Source of the DNA: Streptococcus pneumoniae
Lineage (GTDB): Bacteria; Bacillota; Bacilli; Lactobacillales; Streptococcaceae
Direction: 5' to 3'
Assembly (NCBI RefSeq): GCF_001096185.1
Contig: NZ_CRPU01000008.1
Span: forward strand, 1 to 64,000
Length of the DNA: 64,000 nucleotides
Each line of letters starts with the position of its first letter. Position 1 is the first letter of the stretch. The notes beneath the pieces were generated by a model. The model searched no databases. It saw nothing but the letters and a program-made list of their open reading frames with translations, and had not been told where the DNA came from. The translations under genes and the position numbers were made by a program. Shown piece after piece: positions 8,387-19,600 of the stretch.

Positions 8387-8839
8387 TTATAAGGTTTTTT
8401 CTTGTTCTCTCACAACCAGCAAATCGACCTTAGCATGGCGGAGGATGTATTCAGATGAAGAGCCGACCAAGAGACGTTCAAAGGCATTGAGACCAGTTGC
8501 GCCAACGAGGATGAGGTCCACTTCTTCAGCATCTGGAATAGTACGTGCCAAGAGGGTCTTTGGATTTCCCATTTCAATGACGATATGAACATCTGCTACA
8601 CCAGCATCTTTAGCACGTTTTTCGTACTCTTTCATCAGACTTTCAGCGTCGACTTGGAGTTGTTCGTAAACTTCAGCATCAAAGGTGGATACGCTTTGGA
8701 GAGCGCGTGTGTCAATGACATGTGCGATGGTGAGTTTAGCGTCGTTTCGTAGAGCAGAATGAACTCCCTTGATAAAAGCCAAGTCCGCTTCCTTAGAACC
8801 ATCGATTGCGACCATGATATTTTGGTAACGTTGTGCCAT
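8387..8839 (-). CDS. Universal stress protein family (UspA-like)
   Basis: This 150-residue protein begins with the family-typical NIMVAIDGSKEADLA and ends with the nucleotide-binding pattern LVGATGLNAFERLLVGSSS followed by YILRHAKVDLLVVR. This is the ATP-binding subclass (G-2x-G-9x-G-S). The start at 8839 follows AGGAGG and fits the family; a longer frame upstream has no ribosome site. The exact role in stress survival is unknown. It stands alone, convergent with the HAD-MazG gene. Confidence 0.93.
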   Translation of the reverse strand: MAQRYQNIMVAIDGSKEADLAFIKGVHSALRNDAKLTIAHVIDTRALQSVSTFDAEVYEQLQVDAESLMKEYEKRAKDAGVADVHIVIEMGNPKTLLARTIPDAEEVDLILVGATGLNAFERLLVGSSSEYILRHAKVDLLVVREQEKTL

Positions 8840-9000
8840 AATGAAACCTCCTGAAATTTTCTTACTATCATTGTAAACCTTTTCACTATAGAAGTAAAGC
8901 AAAAAAAGTATTTTTCAAAAGAATATTAGCGCTTAAAATCTATATAAATATATGATAAAATAAAAGAAAGGATAGCAGGAAAGAAGTGAAAGGAGAGAGA

Positions 9001-9294
9001 ATGATGAAAAACTCTTTTCAAAAATCAAATTTCCTTTATTATGGAATTATCCTAGTGTCAGTCTTGCTAGAAGTTATCATGATCTGGCAATTAGAGAGTC
9101 TGGTACCGTTTCTTTATCCAGGTTTTATCGGCTTTTTAGTCTTTCATGTACTTTACCATCTGTTTTTATTCCTAGTTGCAAAACGAAGTGGGCGTTGGGA
9201 TTACTTGATGATATGGGGACTTTTCCTCATGTTCAATCTTCTCTATGACTCCTTTTTAGGCTTGCTTTTTCTAGGTTTATCTTTTGGTATGTGA
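9001..9294 (+). CDS. Small integral membrane protein of unknown function
   Basis: This 97-residue protein has three or four hydrophobic segments (about residues 14-32, 36-60 and 67-95) with little between them. No enzymatic motif is seen. AAGGAGAG at 8989-8996 supports ATG 9001 or ATG 9004; an in-frame GTG at 8986 lies on the ribosome site itself. It stands alone, followed by a terminator. Confidence 0.7.
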   Translation: MMKNSFQKSNFLYYGIILVSVLLEVIMIWQLESLVPFLYPGFIGFLVFHVLYHLFLFLVAKRSGRWDYLMIWGLFLMFNLLYDSFLGLLFLGLSFGM

Positions 9295-9333
9295 TGTGTT
9301 TTTCGCAAAACACCTGCTATCTCACTTGTCTGG

Positions 9334-9357
9334 ACCTCGCTTTTAGTGAGGTTTTTC
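9334..9357 (+). terminator. Terminator after the small membrane protein
   Basis: ACCTCGC (9334-9340) pairs with GTGAGGT (9346-9352, one wobble) and is followed by TTTTC. Confidence 0.75.
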
Positions 9358-9391
9358 TTTTGTAGGATTTTAGTAACACATTTCAGTAAAC

Positions 9392-9420
9392 TTGTCGCAT
9401 TCTATTTCTAGTGGTATAAT
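9392..9420 (+). promoter_or_regulatory. alaT promoter
   Basis: TTGTCG (9392-9397), a 17-bp spacer and TATAAT (9415-9420), the latter preceded by TGG. Confidence 0.7.
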
Positions 9421-9450
9421 GTTACTATCTCGATGAATTGAGGAAACAAG

Positions 9451-10665
9451 ATGAAAGAATATAACAAGTCTAGTAAGTTAGAGCATGTTGCTTATGATAT
9501 CCGTGGCCCTGTTTTGGAAGAAGCCATGCGAATGCGAGCAAATGGAGAAAAGATTTTACGTCTGAATACAGGAAATCCGGCAGAATTTGGCTTTACAGCG
9601 CCAGACGAAGTCATTCATGACTTGATTATGAATGCGCGTGATAGTGAAGGGTATTCTGACTCTAAAGGGATTTTCTCAGCCCGTAAGGCTATCATGCAGT
9701 ATTGCCAATTGAAGAAATTCCCAAACGTAGATATTGATGATATTTACCTTGGAAATGGTGTCAGTGAGCTGATTGTTATGTCCATGCAGGGGCTTTTGGA
9801 CAACGGGGATGAAGTCTTGGTGCCTATGCCAGACTATCCTCTCTGGACAGCCGCTGTCAGCCTAGCTGGGGGAAATGCCGTTCACTATATCTGTGATGAA
9901 GCTGCAGAATGGTACCCAGATATTGACGATATCAAGTCAAAAATCACTTCCAATACCAAGGCAATCGTCCTTATCAATCCAAACAACCCAACTGGAGCCC
10001 TTTATCCTAAGGAACTCTTGTTGGAGATTATTGAGATTGCCCGTCAAAACGATTTGATTATCTTTGCGGATGAAATTTATGACCGCATGGTTATGGATGG
10101 ACATGTGCATACGCCTGTGGCGAGCTTGGCACCAGATGTCTTCTGTGTCAGCATGAATGGTCTGTCAAAATCCCACCGTATCGCTGGTTTCCGTGTAGGT
10201 TGGATGGTCTTGTCTGGTCCTAAGACACATGTTAAGGGCTATATCGAAGGGCTCAATATGCTGTCCAATATGCGTCTTTGCTCTAATGTTTTGGCCCAAC
10301 AAGTCGTACAAACTTCCTTGGGCGGTCACCAGTCAGTCGATGAATTGCTCCTTCCTGGTGGACGAATTTATGAGCAAAGAAACTTCATCTACAATGCTAT
10401 TCAAGAGATTCCAGGTCTCTCTGCCGTTAAACCCAAGGCTGGGCTCTATATCTTCCCTAAAATCGACCGCAATATGTACCGTATCGATGATGATGAGCAG
10501 TTTGTCCTTGATTTCTTGAAGCAGGAAAAGGTTCTCTTGGTGCATGGTCGCGGCTTTAACTGGAAAGAACCAGACCACTTCCGTATCGTTTACCTTCCTC
10601 GTGTTGATGAACTAGCCCAAATCCAAGAAAAGATGACTCGTTTCTTGAAACAGTATCGTAGATAG
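9451..10665 (+). CDS. alaT: PLP-dependent aminotransferase, AlaT type
   Basis: This 404-residue fold-type I aminotransferase has the substrate-binding start RLNTGNPAEFGF, the NPNNPTG motif around 177-182, the DEIYD motif near 207 and the PLP lysine Lys240 in LSKSHRIAGFRVGW. It matches AlaT-like enzymes that make alanine from pyruvate and glutamate. It is cytoplasmic and monocistronic behind a clear promoter, with rpmH downstream. The substrate cannot be proved from sequence, but the locus and motif set match the pneumococcal gene. Confidence 0.9.
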   Translation: MKEYNKSSKLEHVAYDIRGPVLEEAMRMRANGEKILRLNTGNPAEFGFTAPDEVIHDLIMNARDSEGYSDSKGIFSARKAIMQYCQLKKFPNVDIDDIYLGNGVSELIVMSMQGLLDNGDEVLVPMPDYPLWTAAVSLAGGNAVHYICDEAAEWYPDIDDIKSKITSNTKAIVLINPNNPTGALYPKELLLEIIEIARQNDLIIFADEIYDRMVMDGHVHTPVASLAPDVFCVSMNGLSKSHRIAGFRVGWMVLSGPKTHVKGYIEGLNMLSNMRLCSNVLAQQVVQTSLGGHQSVDELLLPGGRIYEQRNFIYNAIQEIPGLSAVKPKAGLYIFPKIDRNMYRIDDDEQFVLDFLKQEKVLLVHGRGFNWKEPDHFRIVYLPRVDELAQIQEKMTRFLKQYRR

Positions 10666-10706
10666 GGCTTACATTCGAAAAAGCTGGAAACATTTGCCTA
10701 GAGCTA

Positions 10707-10735
10707 TTGACAAAAGTGAAAGAATCAGATAGAAT
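10707..10735 (+). promoter_or_regulatory. rpmH promoter
   Basis: A perfect TTGACA (10707-10712), a 17-bp spacer and TAGAAT (10730-10735). This is one of the best promoters in the window, as expected for a ribosomal protein gene. Confidence 0.85.
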
Positions 10736-10809
10736 AGTAAGGTATGTTTAGTAACTGATCACTTTATAGCCGGCTAAACGAATACAAAATCTATGAGGAG
10801 GTATTCATC

Positions 10810-10944
10810 GTGAAACGTACTTATCAACCAAGTAAACTTCGTCGTGCGCGCAAACACGGATTCCGTAACCGTATGTCAACTAAAAACGGTCGTCGCGTAT
10901 TGGCAGCTCGTCGTCGTAAAGGACGCAAAGTTTTGGCTGCATAA
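10810..10944 (+). CDS. rpmH: 50S ribosomal protein L34
   Basis: The 44-residue, Arg/Lys-rich protein begins [19 protein letters not shown] and ends KGRKVLAA, a classic L34. It starts with GTG at 10810, set by GAGGAGG at 10795-10801 eight nt upstream. It is monocistronic, with a strong promoter before it and a strong terminator after it. Confidence 0.98.
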
Positions 10945-10961
10945 TCCAAACGAACCATAAC

Positions 10962-10997
10962 AAAAATCAGTAGGAACTCGAGTCTACTGATTTTTAT
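10962..10997 (+). terminator. rpmH terminator
   Basis: A 12-bp stem AAAAATCAGTAG/CTACTGATTTTT (10962-10973 with 10984-10995). Confidence 0.85.
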
Positions 10998-11044
10998 TTT
11001 TGTAAAAAAGTTCAAAAAGGCTTTATATTTTTGCTCAAATGGTG

Positions 11045-11050
11045 TATAAT
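11045..11050 (+). promoter_or_regulatory. -10 box of the oligopeptide-binding lipoprotein gene
   Basis: TATAAT at 11045-11050 with TTTATA 17 bp upstream (11022-11027); ATG 11083 follows after a leader of about 26 nt containing GGAG. Confidence 0.55.
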
Positions 11051-11082
11051 ATTTCACATACTGTAAAAAATGGAGAATAATC

Positions 11083-13047
11083 ATGAAGAAATCAAAAGTT
11101 ATGCTTTTTGGAGCTATGGCTTTGACAGCAGGTCTAGCTCTAGCGGCATGTGGGTCTTCCCAATCAAGTAATGCTGAGAAAACCTACTCTTATGTATTTA
11201 CTAGTAATCCTGATACCTTGGACTACATTACTTCAACGCGTGGTTCTACTTCAAGTATCACGACTAACTTGATTGATGGCTTGTTAGAAAATGATAAGTA
11301 TGGTAATCTCATTCCATCTATGGCTGAGTCATGGACGGTGTCAAAAGATGGTTTGACTTACACTTATAAAATCCGTCAGGGGGCGAAATGGTACACTTCA
11401 GAGGGCGAAGAGTATGCGGATGTAACGGCTCATGACTTTGTGACAGGTCTCAAGTATGCAGCTGATAAAAAGGCTGAAAACTTGTACTTGGTTCAAGACT
11501 CTATCAAGGGACTCGCAGACTACGTTGAGGGGGAAACATCTGACTTTGAGACTGTTGGAGTTAAAGCAGTGGATGACTATACTCTTCAATATACTTTGAA
11601 TAAGCCGGAATCTTACTGGAATTCTAAGACTACTGGGGGCATTTTGAGTCCTGTAAATGAGGCTTTTTTGAAATCTAAAGGAGATGACTTTGGAAGTGTA
11701 ACACCATCCAGTATCTTGTCAAATGGTCCTTACTTGTTTAAATCTTTCTCATCAAAATCTTTGATTGAATTTGATAAAAATCCTAATTACTGGGATAAGG
11801 ACAATGTGAAAATTGAGAAAGTGAAACTCTCTTTCTTTGACGGTTCTGATCAAGATAGTTTGGCGAGAGGATTTTTGGAAGGGAACTACTCGGACGGTCG
11901 TATCTTCCCGACAAGTTCAGTGTTTAATCAGTTGAAAAAAGGGAATGAGGACAAAATCACTTATACACCACAAAACTCAATTACCTTCTATTATCTTTTT
12001 AACGTCAATCGTCAAAGCTACAAGCAGACCATGAAACAGTCTGATAAGGAAAAGATAGATTCACTTGCGGCCATGCAAAATAAGGATTTTCGTCAGGCTG
12101 TCAACTTTGCCTTTGACCGTCATGCTTATGCAGCGCAGACAAATGGTGAAGATGGAGCAGACCGTATCTTGCGTAACACGCTTATCCCAAGTGATTTTGT
12201 CCAAATCGGTGGTAAAAACTTTGGAGATGTTGTCAATGAAAAGATTATTAACTATGGTACAGAGTGGTCGAATATCAATTTGAATGATGCGCAACCTGCC
12301 TTTTTGAATGCTGAAAAAGCCAAGGCAGCATTTGCTAAAGCTAAAGAAACCTTGCAAGCAGAAGGCGTGACCTTCCCAATTCATTTGGATATGCCGGTTG
12401 ACCAGACGGCCAAGTTAGATGTGCAACAAGCAAGTTCCTTTAAGCAGACAGTGGAAGAAACCCTTGGGGCGGACAACGTTGTGATTGACGTGATTCAACT
12501 TTCTCCAGACGAGAAGGATCAAGCTACGTTCTTTGCAGATACAGCTGAACAAAAGGACTATGACATTGATATTTCAGGTTGGAGCGGAGATTACTCAGAT
12601 CCGAAAACTTATCTTGATCTCTTGGATCCAGAGTCAGGTTCACAGCTTAATAATATTGGTTTGACTGCTGGAAAAGATAATGAAGTAAAAGAAAAAATTG
12701 GACTTTCTGCTTACAAGAAGTTACTAGATGAAGCAGATAGCGAAGTTGCAAATACTCAGGCTCGTTATGAAAAATTTGCTGAAGTACAAGCTTGGTTGAC
12801 TGACAGTGCCCTCTTCCTACCAGTTCAAAGTGGCGGAGCCAACCCAATCTTCCGTAAGACTGTACCGTTCACAGGAGCCTTCTCGTTCGTTGGTCATAAG
12901 GGAGATGCAGACAACTATAAATATGTTGAACTGCAAAAAGAGCCGGTAACTGCGAAACAGTACCAGGAACTCTATAATAAATGGCTAAAAGAAAAAGCCG
13001 AGTCAAATAAAAAAGCTCAGGAAGATTTGGCTAACCATATTCAATAA
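11083..13047 (+). CDS. Oligopeptide-binding lipoprotein of the AmiA/AliA/AliB family
   Basis: This 654-residue extracellular solute-binding protein (SBP family 5) has a signal peptide with lipobox LAAC at about residues 20-23, so it should be anchored to the membrane by lipidated Cys. The mature part has the family features: TSNPDTLDYITS near the start, GLTYTYKIRQGAKW, and a C-terminal LPVQSGGANP stretch. It would capture peptides for import. No permease or ATPase lies nearby, so it probably feeds the AmiCDEF transporter encoded elsewhere, as AliA and AliB do. Which Ali paralogue it equals cannot be decided here. Confidence 0.9.
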   Translation: MKKSKVMLFGAMALTAGLALAACGSSQSSNAEKTYSYVFTSNPDTLDYITSTRGSTSSITTNLIDGLLENDKYGNLIPSMAESWTVSKDGLTYTYKIRQGAKWYTSEGEEYADVTAHDFVTGLKYAADKKAENLYLVQDSIKGLADYVEGETSDFETVGVKAVDDYTLQYTLNKPESYWNSKTTGGILSPVNEAFLKSKGDDFGSVTPSSILSNGPYLFKSFSSKSLIEFDKNPNYWDKDNVKIEKVKLSFFDGSDQDSLARGFLEGNYSDGRIFPTSSVFNQLKKGNEDKITYTPQNSITFYYLFNVNRQSYKQTMKQSDKEKIDSLAAMQNKDFRQAVNFAFDRHAYAAQTNGEDGADRILRNTLIPSDFVQIGGKNFGDVVNEKIINYGTEWSNINLNDAQPAFLNAEKAKAAFAKAKETLQAEGVTFPIHLDMPVDQTAKLDVQQASSFKQTVEETLGADNVVIDVIQLSPDEKDQATFFADTAEQKDYDIDISGWSGDYSDPKTYLDLLDPESGSQLNNIGLTAGKDNEVKEKIGLSAYKKLLDEADSEVANTQARYEKFAEVQAWLTDSALFLPVQSGGANPIFRKTVPFTGAFSFVGHKGDADNYKYVELQKEPVTAKQYQELYNKWLKEKAESNKKAQEDLANHIQ

Positions 13048-13071
13048 TATTCCTAGTCATGCTTTTTAGTT

Positions 13072-13232
13072 AATACTCTTCGAAAATCTCTTCAAATCAC
13101 GTCAGCTTCCATCTGCAACCTCAAAACAGTGTTTTGAGCTGACTTCGTCAGTCTTATCTGTAACCTCAAAACAATGTTTTGAGCAACCTGCGGCTAGCTT
13201 CCTAGTTTGCTCTTTGATTTTCATTGAGTATA
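13072..13232 (+). repeat. BOX element, plus orientation
   Basis: boxA (ATACTCTTCGAAAATCTC) starts at 13073. Two boxB-like units with CTCAAAACAGTGTTTTGAG and GCTGACTTCGTCAG follow. boxC (TTGCTCTTTGATTTTCATTG) ends at 13232. It lies between the lipoprotein gene and its probable terminator, so it is likely transcribed. Confidence 0.9.
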
Positions 13233-13252
13233 AGCCTAGTGACTATATTTAG

Positions 13253-13303
13253 AGAAAAGCCTTACCAGACAATTTTGCTTCTGGTAGGGTCTTTTCTTTA
13301 TTT
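13253..13303 (+). terminator. Terminator downstream of the lipoprotein gene and BOX
   Basis: AGAAAAGCCTTACCAGA (13253-13269) pairs with TCTGGTAGGGTCTTTTCT (13280-13297) with small irregularities; a T-rich tail follows. Confidence 0.75.
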
Positions 13304-13483
13304 TTTGTTTTTGATGAAGTAAATGGAGTGGATAGGGCTTCAGATACCTAGAATGACTTATTTTATGTTTTTGAATGAGAATCGATTAAAATTTATAAAT
13401 CTGTATAAGGAATTAGTGACAAAACGATAGCAAATAGGGTAAATTTCTATATATTTTAATTAAAGTAAAAATTAGGCTAAAAG

Positions 13484-13513
13484 TGGACGGGGGGGGGGAT
13501 TTCGTGCTATAAT
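13484..13513 (+). promoter_or_regulatory. Promoter of the giant surface protein with a G10 tract in the spacer
   Basis: TATAAT at 13508-13513 is preceded by TGC (extended -10). An 18-bp spacer separates it from TGGACG (13484-13489), a 4/6 match to TTGACA. Ten consecutive G (13489-13498) fill most of the upstream half of the spacer. Slippage in this tract would change the spacing and the promoter strength. Confidence 0.65.
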
Positions 13514-13621
13514 GTACGTATATTCTTATTGCCTAAAGTAGATATATTATAATAAAATCGTATTATAGTGTATTGGCTTTTTGAATAAGAAGAAATAAAA
13601 ATAAAAAATGGAGATCAAAGA

Positions 13622-16600
13622 ATGAAGTATAAGAGAACGCAGAAACGCTCCAAGCAAATGTGGCAGCGTGTGGAAAAATTTTCGATTAGAAAGTTTAGCT
13701 TTGGAGCAGCGTCGTGTTTGATAGGGGCATCTTTAGTTGGAGCTGCTGGGACGGTGCAACCTGTAGAAGCTGCTTTGAAATATGAAAAAACAGGGGATAA
13801 GACAGCTCGCACTTTATATACAAACTTAGGGGATTCTCCTAATGAAGCTACTGGGAGTGGAGTTCGTGATGTAGTAGATGTAGATAAAGAAATTCAAATT
13901 AACGTAGACTGGTCACAATATAGCAAAACAAATCCCTATGTAAAAGTTACTTATAAGTTTAATGGTGGATATGGAGCATCTGCTATTTATCACTATGGTG
14001 GAGGACGTCCGGAATTTTGGTTTACAACTCCAATCGGAGTGAAAGAACCACGAAAAATCACTCTATACAACGGTGGTACTGGTGACCAAGGTCGAGTCAT
14101 GACTAGTTGGAAAGGATCTCAAGGCTGGATTTCATTGTCTAACTCTGTCGGTTCACGTTACCAAAACGCAGAAGCTGCCAAAGCTTTAAATGCAGGTGAC
14201 CCTACTAAATGGGAATGGTACAACGATACAACAGGTGAAAGTGGGAAGACTTACCGCGGGGATCTGGATGCGATGTTTTGGTGGCGCATGGGAGATACTA
14301 TAGCAGGGAAGCCAGGAGACCAAGCTATTTACGAATTGTTTAAGAACAACACCAAGAGTTTTTATGCTGACTGGGAAAGAGCAGCTCACCAAAGCATTAC
14401 GATTGAAGCAGAATATGAAGTTGTGGACCCAACTTTAAAAAATGAAAGATATACCTTAGATTTTGGTGCGGGGGTTAAAGTAGGACATGCGGGCTCGTTC
14501 AGATCACGCTTTAAAGTGTCAACGGAACAAGTTCCTGCATTATATAAAAATACTGAATTTTTTGAGCCTAAAATTCCAGAACGTCTTGGAGTAGGAAATA
14601 CTACGAATTTAACACAAAAAGAGAAAGATAAATTAAAAGAAAAAATTTGGGAAGCGAACAAAGATAATACTAGCAACTCTCTTCCGGAAGTACAAAATAA
14701 ATTTGTAGATAATTTGAAGGATGGCAAAGAGGGTATTCAAATTGGAAATGACGGAACTGCAACTATTACCTACAAAGATAATTCTACAGATGTAATTCCG
14801 GGAACTTCTCTTGTTTATGAAGATCCAAATGCTGCAGAGACGATAGCAGCAGAAAAAAGTGGATATAAGTATAATAAAAATCCTTATCCAGTAGATGATA
14901 TGAGTAAGATTAAGGATGATGAGCTTGAGAAAGCTTTGGAGAATTTTTATGCTATAAATGGAATGAAACTTAACGGAAGTACCATTGCCAGTGTCGGCGA
15001 AGGGGTATCAGATAAGTTCATTGGGAAATTCATTTCTCCTTACACACGTCCTGGCGCAGATTACGGGAAGGGATTTATAGCAGGAGATACCTCTCAACCA
15101 AGACCATATATTCCTAAAGAAGACTTATTCAAACAAAAGGTTGTGTTAGACAATACAGCTATAGCCTCGGCTAGAGAAAAAGGTAAAAAAGCTATTGAAG
15201 ATTTAACTTTCCTTTCTCCAAAAGAAAAAGAAGTCTTCAAAAAAGAGTTGGAAGGTAAAACAAGTCAGGAAGATATAAATTCTGTTGTAAATAAAGCAAT
15301 TTCAAGAAATTCTGCAAACGAAAAAGGTATAGCAGAGAAAAAACTTGAGGTTAAAAAAGGAATTGATGCCTTAACTTACTTAACTAACGCTGAAAAAGAA
15401 GAGTTACGCAAAAAAGTAGATGATCAAGGTATAGCAGACCCTGAGAATGCAGATGACTCAGAAGGAAAAGCTTTAGACCATACAAAATCTTTGCTTGATA
15501 AAATTTTAACTGATGCAACTGCGACTAACTTAGCAAAAGCTAAGGAAAAAGCAAAAGAACAAATTGAGAAGATTAAAGATAGCTTAACTCCAGAAAAAGT
15601 AGAAGAATTTAAAAATAAAATTGAAAGTGCTGATTCTGTAAGTAAGATTGAAGAAATTCTCAAAGAAGCGGAAACTCTTAAAGCAAAAAATGAAGCAGAT
15701 AAAGCAAAAGCTGAAGCTGACAAGCTAAAAGAAGACTACAAGAAGAAAATTGACCAAATACCTGGATTGTCAGATGAAGATAAGGCTAACTATAAAAAAC
15801 AGATTGATGAGGCAACATCAAAAGATCAATTAGACAGAATTCTCAAAGATGCAGAAGAAAAAGTAAGTCGTGAGCAAGCCCGTACGGATGCTAAAGATAT
15901 TATTGATGGTTTAACTCATTTAAACAACGCTCAAAAAACGGAATTGAAAGAACAAGTAGCTGCAGCTGGGGGTAAAGAAGAACTTGACCGTATTGTGAAT
16001 GCTGCAAGAGATTTAGATTCTAAGATGGATTCTTTACAGCAATTAGTTACAAAAGCTGATGAAGTAAAGAAAACTGAACAGTATACAAATGCTACGGTAG
16101 AAACAAAAACACCATTTGATACTGCGTTAACAAATGCAGATGAAGTGGCAAATAAAGAAACAGGAAAAGATGCCTCCTCTTCAGAAGTAGATGGTCTAAT
16201 TGATAAATTAAAAGAAGCTATCAAAAATCTAACAGGAAAAGAAGTGGTAGTGCCTGTATCGAAAGATGCCTTGAGAGCAGAAGTTGCTAAAGCTGATGAA
16301 GTTCACAAATCACCAGCGTATCTTAAAGATACACAAGATAAACAACAGGATTATGACAAAGCTCTGAACGATGCAAAAACTCCATTAGAAGACGACAAGG
16401 CAAGTCAAGAAGATGTTGATGCTGCACTTGAAAAACTACAAAAAGCGAGAACTGCTTTATCAGGAAAAGTTGAAGACTTTACTTTGGCAGTGACAGATGG
16501 AGCAGCAAAAATCTCTGTAGAGCCTAAAGTAGGAGCTGAATTATCTGAAACTGATAAAGGAACTGTAAAAGCTAAAGTAACAGCGAACGGAGAAGCGCTT

Positions 16601-19600
16601 AAAGATACAGATACAGTAATGTACGGAAATATTACCGAAAAAGACGGTAAGACATACGTTAAAGTAACCGTAACTCGCGACGGTGTTTCAAAAGAAATTG
16701 AAGTTCCAGTAGAAGGAACTGAAGCAGCGAAATCACCACTAAAAGATCCTGAAAAAGTAAAAGTTAATGATGTTAATAATCTGTCAGAAGCGGAGACAAC
16801 TGCAGTAAAAGAGGCGGTTAAGAAAGCAAACACAAACTTAACAGATAACCAAATTTCAGTAGATAATACAGGGAAGGTAACTGTAACATATTCTGATAAA
16901 TCAAAAAATGAACTTCCTGCCTCTAAGACTGTAGAGGCTAAGACAGAAGCAGAAAAAGCATTAGACAAAGCAAAAGAAAAAGCGAAAGCTGACTTAACAA
17001 AAGCAGTGGACGAAGAAAAAGCAGAAATCGAAGCAGACAAGACCTTAACAGAAGATCAAAAGAAAGCTGAAAAAGAGAAAGTCGATGAGGCTAAGAAAAC
17101 TGCAGAGTCTAATATCGATAAAGCTGGAACAACTGACGAAGTAACAACTGCAACAGAAGAAGGTAAGAAAGCAATCGATGCTGTTCATAAAACTAATGCT
17201 GAGCAAGCAACTCCAACAGTAACAGGCGGAGCGGTAGAAATTTCTGTAGACCCAAATACAGCAACAAACGTTGACAGCGAAGCAGATAAAACTGCAATTA
17301 AAGACGCGGTAACTGTTCCAGAAGGACAGCCACAACCAGCTAAGAAAGAAATCTTAAATTCTGGTGCTATTAAAGACGGCAAAACTCCAGGAACGAAGGT
17401 AGTAGAAGTCGAAGTAACATACGAAGATGGATCAAAAGAAATAATAGAAGTTCCAGTTGTTAAAAAAGACCAAGTATTTACAGTAGGTGTAAAAGACCCA
17501 GCAAAACCTATTGAGATACCAAATACCCCAACAGTAGGAGAAGACTTAAAAGACGAAGATAAGGAAAAAATCAAAGAAAACTTACTAGTCAATGGCGAGT
17601 CGTTAAAAGAAGGCGACAAGGTAGAATTTGGCAAAGTTACACAAGAGCAGGATAAAACAGTTGTTTCAGTAACGGTAACACGAGATGGTAAGAGTGAAAC
17701 AATCAATGTAGAAGTAGTGAAAAAATCGAATACTACAGGTGGTAAAGGCGATTCTAACTCAACCCCTACTAACAAAACAGAGTTAGAAAAAGCAAAAGAA
17801 AAAGCCAAATCAGACTTAGCACAAGCAGCGGCAAAAGAAAAAGAAGAAATCGACGCAGATGAAAAACTAAGCGAAGATGAAAAAGCCCAAGCAAAAGCTA
17901 AAGTCGATGAAGCTAAGAAAGCTGCAGAAGCTAATATCGATAAAGCGACAACACCAGAAGAAGTAGCAAAAGCAACAGAAGACGGCAAAAAAGCAATCGA
18001 TGCAGTTCATCAAATAACTCCAGAACAAGCTAAAAAAGACTTAACAGAAGCAGCGGACAAAGAAAAAGGTGAAATTGGCGGAGATACAACTTTAACTGAT
18101 AAAGAAAAAGAAGCCTTGAAAGCCAAAGTAGATGAAGTTAAGAAAGCTGCAGAAGATAAGATTAACAATGCGAAAACACCTGAAGAAATAGCGAAAGCAA
18201 CAGAAGAAGGTAAGAAAGCAATCGCAGATGTTTATAATCCACAAACTGCTAAAGGGCAATCAACAAGTGTCTTCAAACCAGAGTTAGACTTACAAACTGC
18301 TTTAGTATCAGGAAAAGTAACTGTAGAAAAAGGTAAAGGCTTAACTGACGAAGAAATCCTAAAACAATTAGCACTAGCTGATGGACTAACAGCGAAAGTT
18401 ATTTCTAAACCAACTACAACAGAAGCGGGAACTAAAGAAGCAGAAGTGGAAGTAACCCTAGCGAATGGCACTAAAGTAACTGTAAAAGTACCGGTTGAAG
18501 TAGTAGCTTCATTAGACACAGCTGATAAAGACAACGATCTTGCTAAGGCGAAAGAAGATGCTAAAAAACAAGTAGAAGAAGCTGCTAAGAAAAAACTTGA
18601 AGAAATCAAGAACAATAAAGACTTAACAGAAGATCAAAAACAAAAAGCTGAAGAAGCAATCAATAAAGCTAAAGAAGATGCTAACAAAGCTATTGACCAA
18701 GCATCATCAGCAGGAACAGCTAAGCAAATCGCAGATCAAGCAAAAGAAAATATTGAAAAATATGATCCAAAAGCTGATACAGAAGTTAAGAAACCAGATG
18801 TTACAAACCTTGATGAAGAAAAAGCGAAAGCAAAAGCTGAGATACTAGAAGAAGCTCAAAAACGCATTAACGAAATCAAGAACAATAAAGATTTATCAGA
18901 CGAAGCGAAACAAAAAGCTATCGAAGAAATCAATAAGGCTAAAGATAAAGCGATTGAAGACATCAACAAAGGTCAATCTAAAGATGAAATCAACGCGGCG
19001 AAAGAAGCTGGTATTCATAAGATAAATGAAGTTCAACCAGACGGCTCTATTGCATCTAAATTCGAACCGAAAGTTCCTGAAAACAAAGTGGAAGTGGGAA
19101 ATCCAGCAAAACTTTCAGATGAAGAAAGAGAACAAGTTCGTCAAAACATCGAAGGAGCTAACACATTCCCAGATGGAACAACAGTAGAAGTAAAACCACA
19201 TGGAACAGCTGTTATCACATATAAAGATGGTTCAAGCGATACGATTTCTAAAGATAAATTAGTAGCACCAGCTAACAAAGAGACAGGAACAATCGCGTCA
19301 AGAACAGAGCCGGTTATCCCAGGAAAAACACAAGTAGGAAATACTACGAAGTTAACACCTGCAGAACAAGCTACGGTTAAAAAAGCGGTTGAGGAAGCGA
19401 ACAACTTCCCAGCAGGAACTACGGTAGAAGTAAGACCTGATGGAACAGTAGTCATCACCTACCCAGATAAATCTGTAGATACAATAACAGGGGATAAACT
19501 TGTTGAAAAAGGAAGCAAACAAGAAACTCCAAAAGTTCAGACAGATGCAGAGAAGAACCCAGCGCAAGTTCCAGGAAACTTTGTACCTGTTGAAAATACT

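Larger units (their letters stand above)
13048..13621. other. Intergenic region before the giant surface protein gene
   Basis: It contains a BOX element (13072-13232), a terminator (13253-13303), about 170 bp of AT-rich DNA without recognisable features, the G10-containing promoter (13484-13513) and a leader of about 100 nt. Confidence 0.75.

Noticed and set aside
16405-17988. Long minus-strand open frames (211 and 267 codons) and others opposite the surface protein gene
   Set aside because: They result from the biased codon use (GAA, AAA, GCA) of the plus-strand gene, lack ribosome sites and encode low-complexity Ser/Phe-rich sequence.
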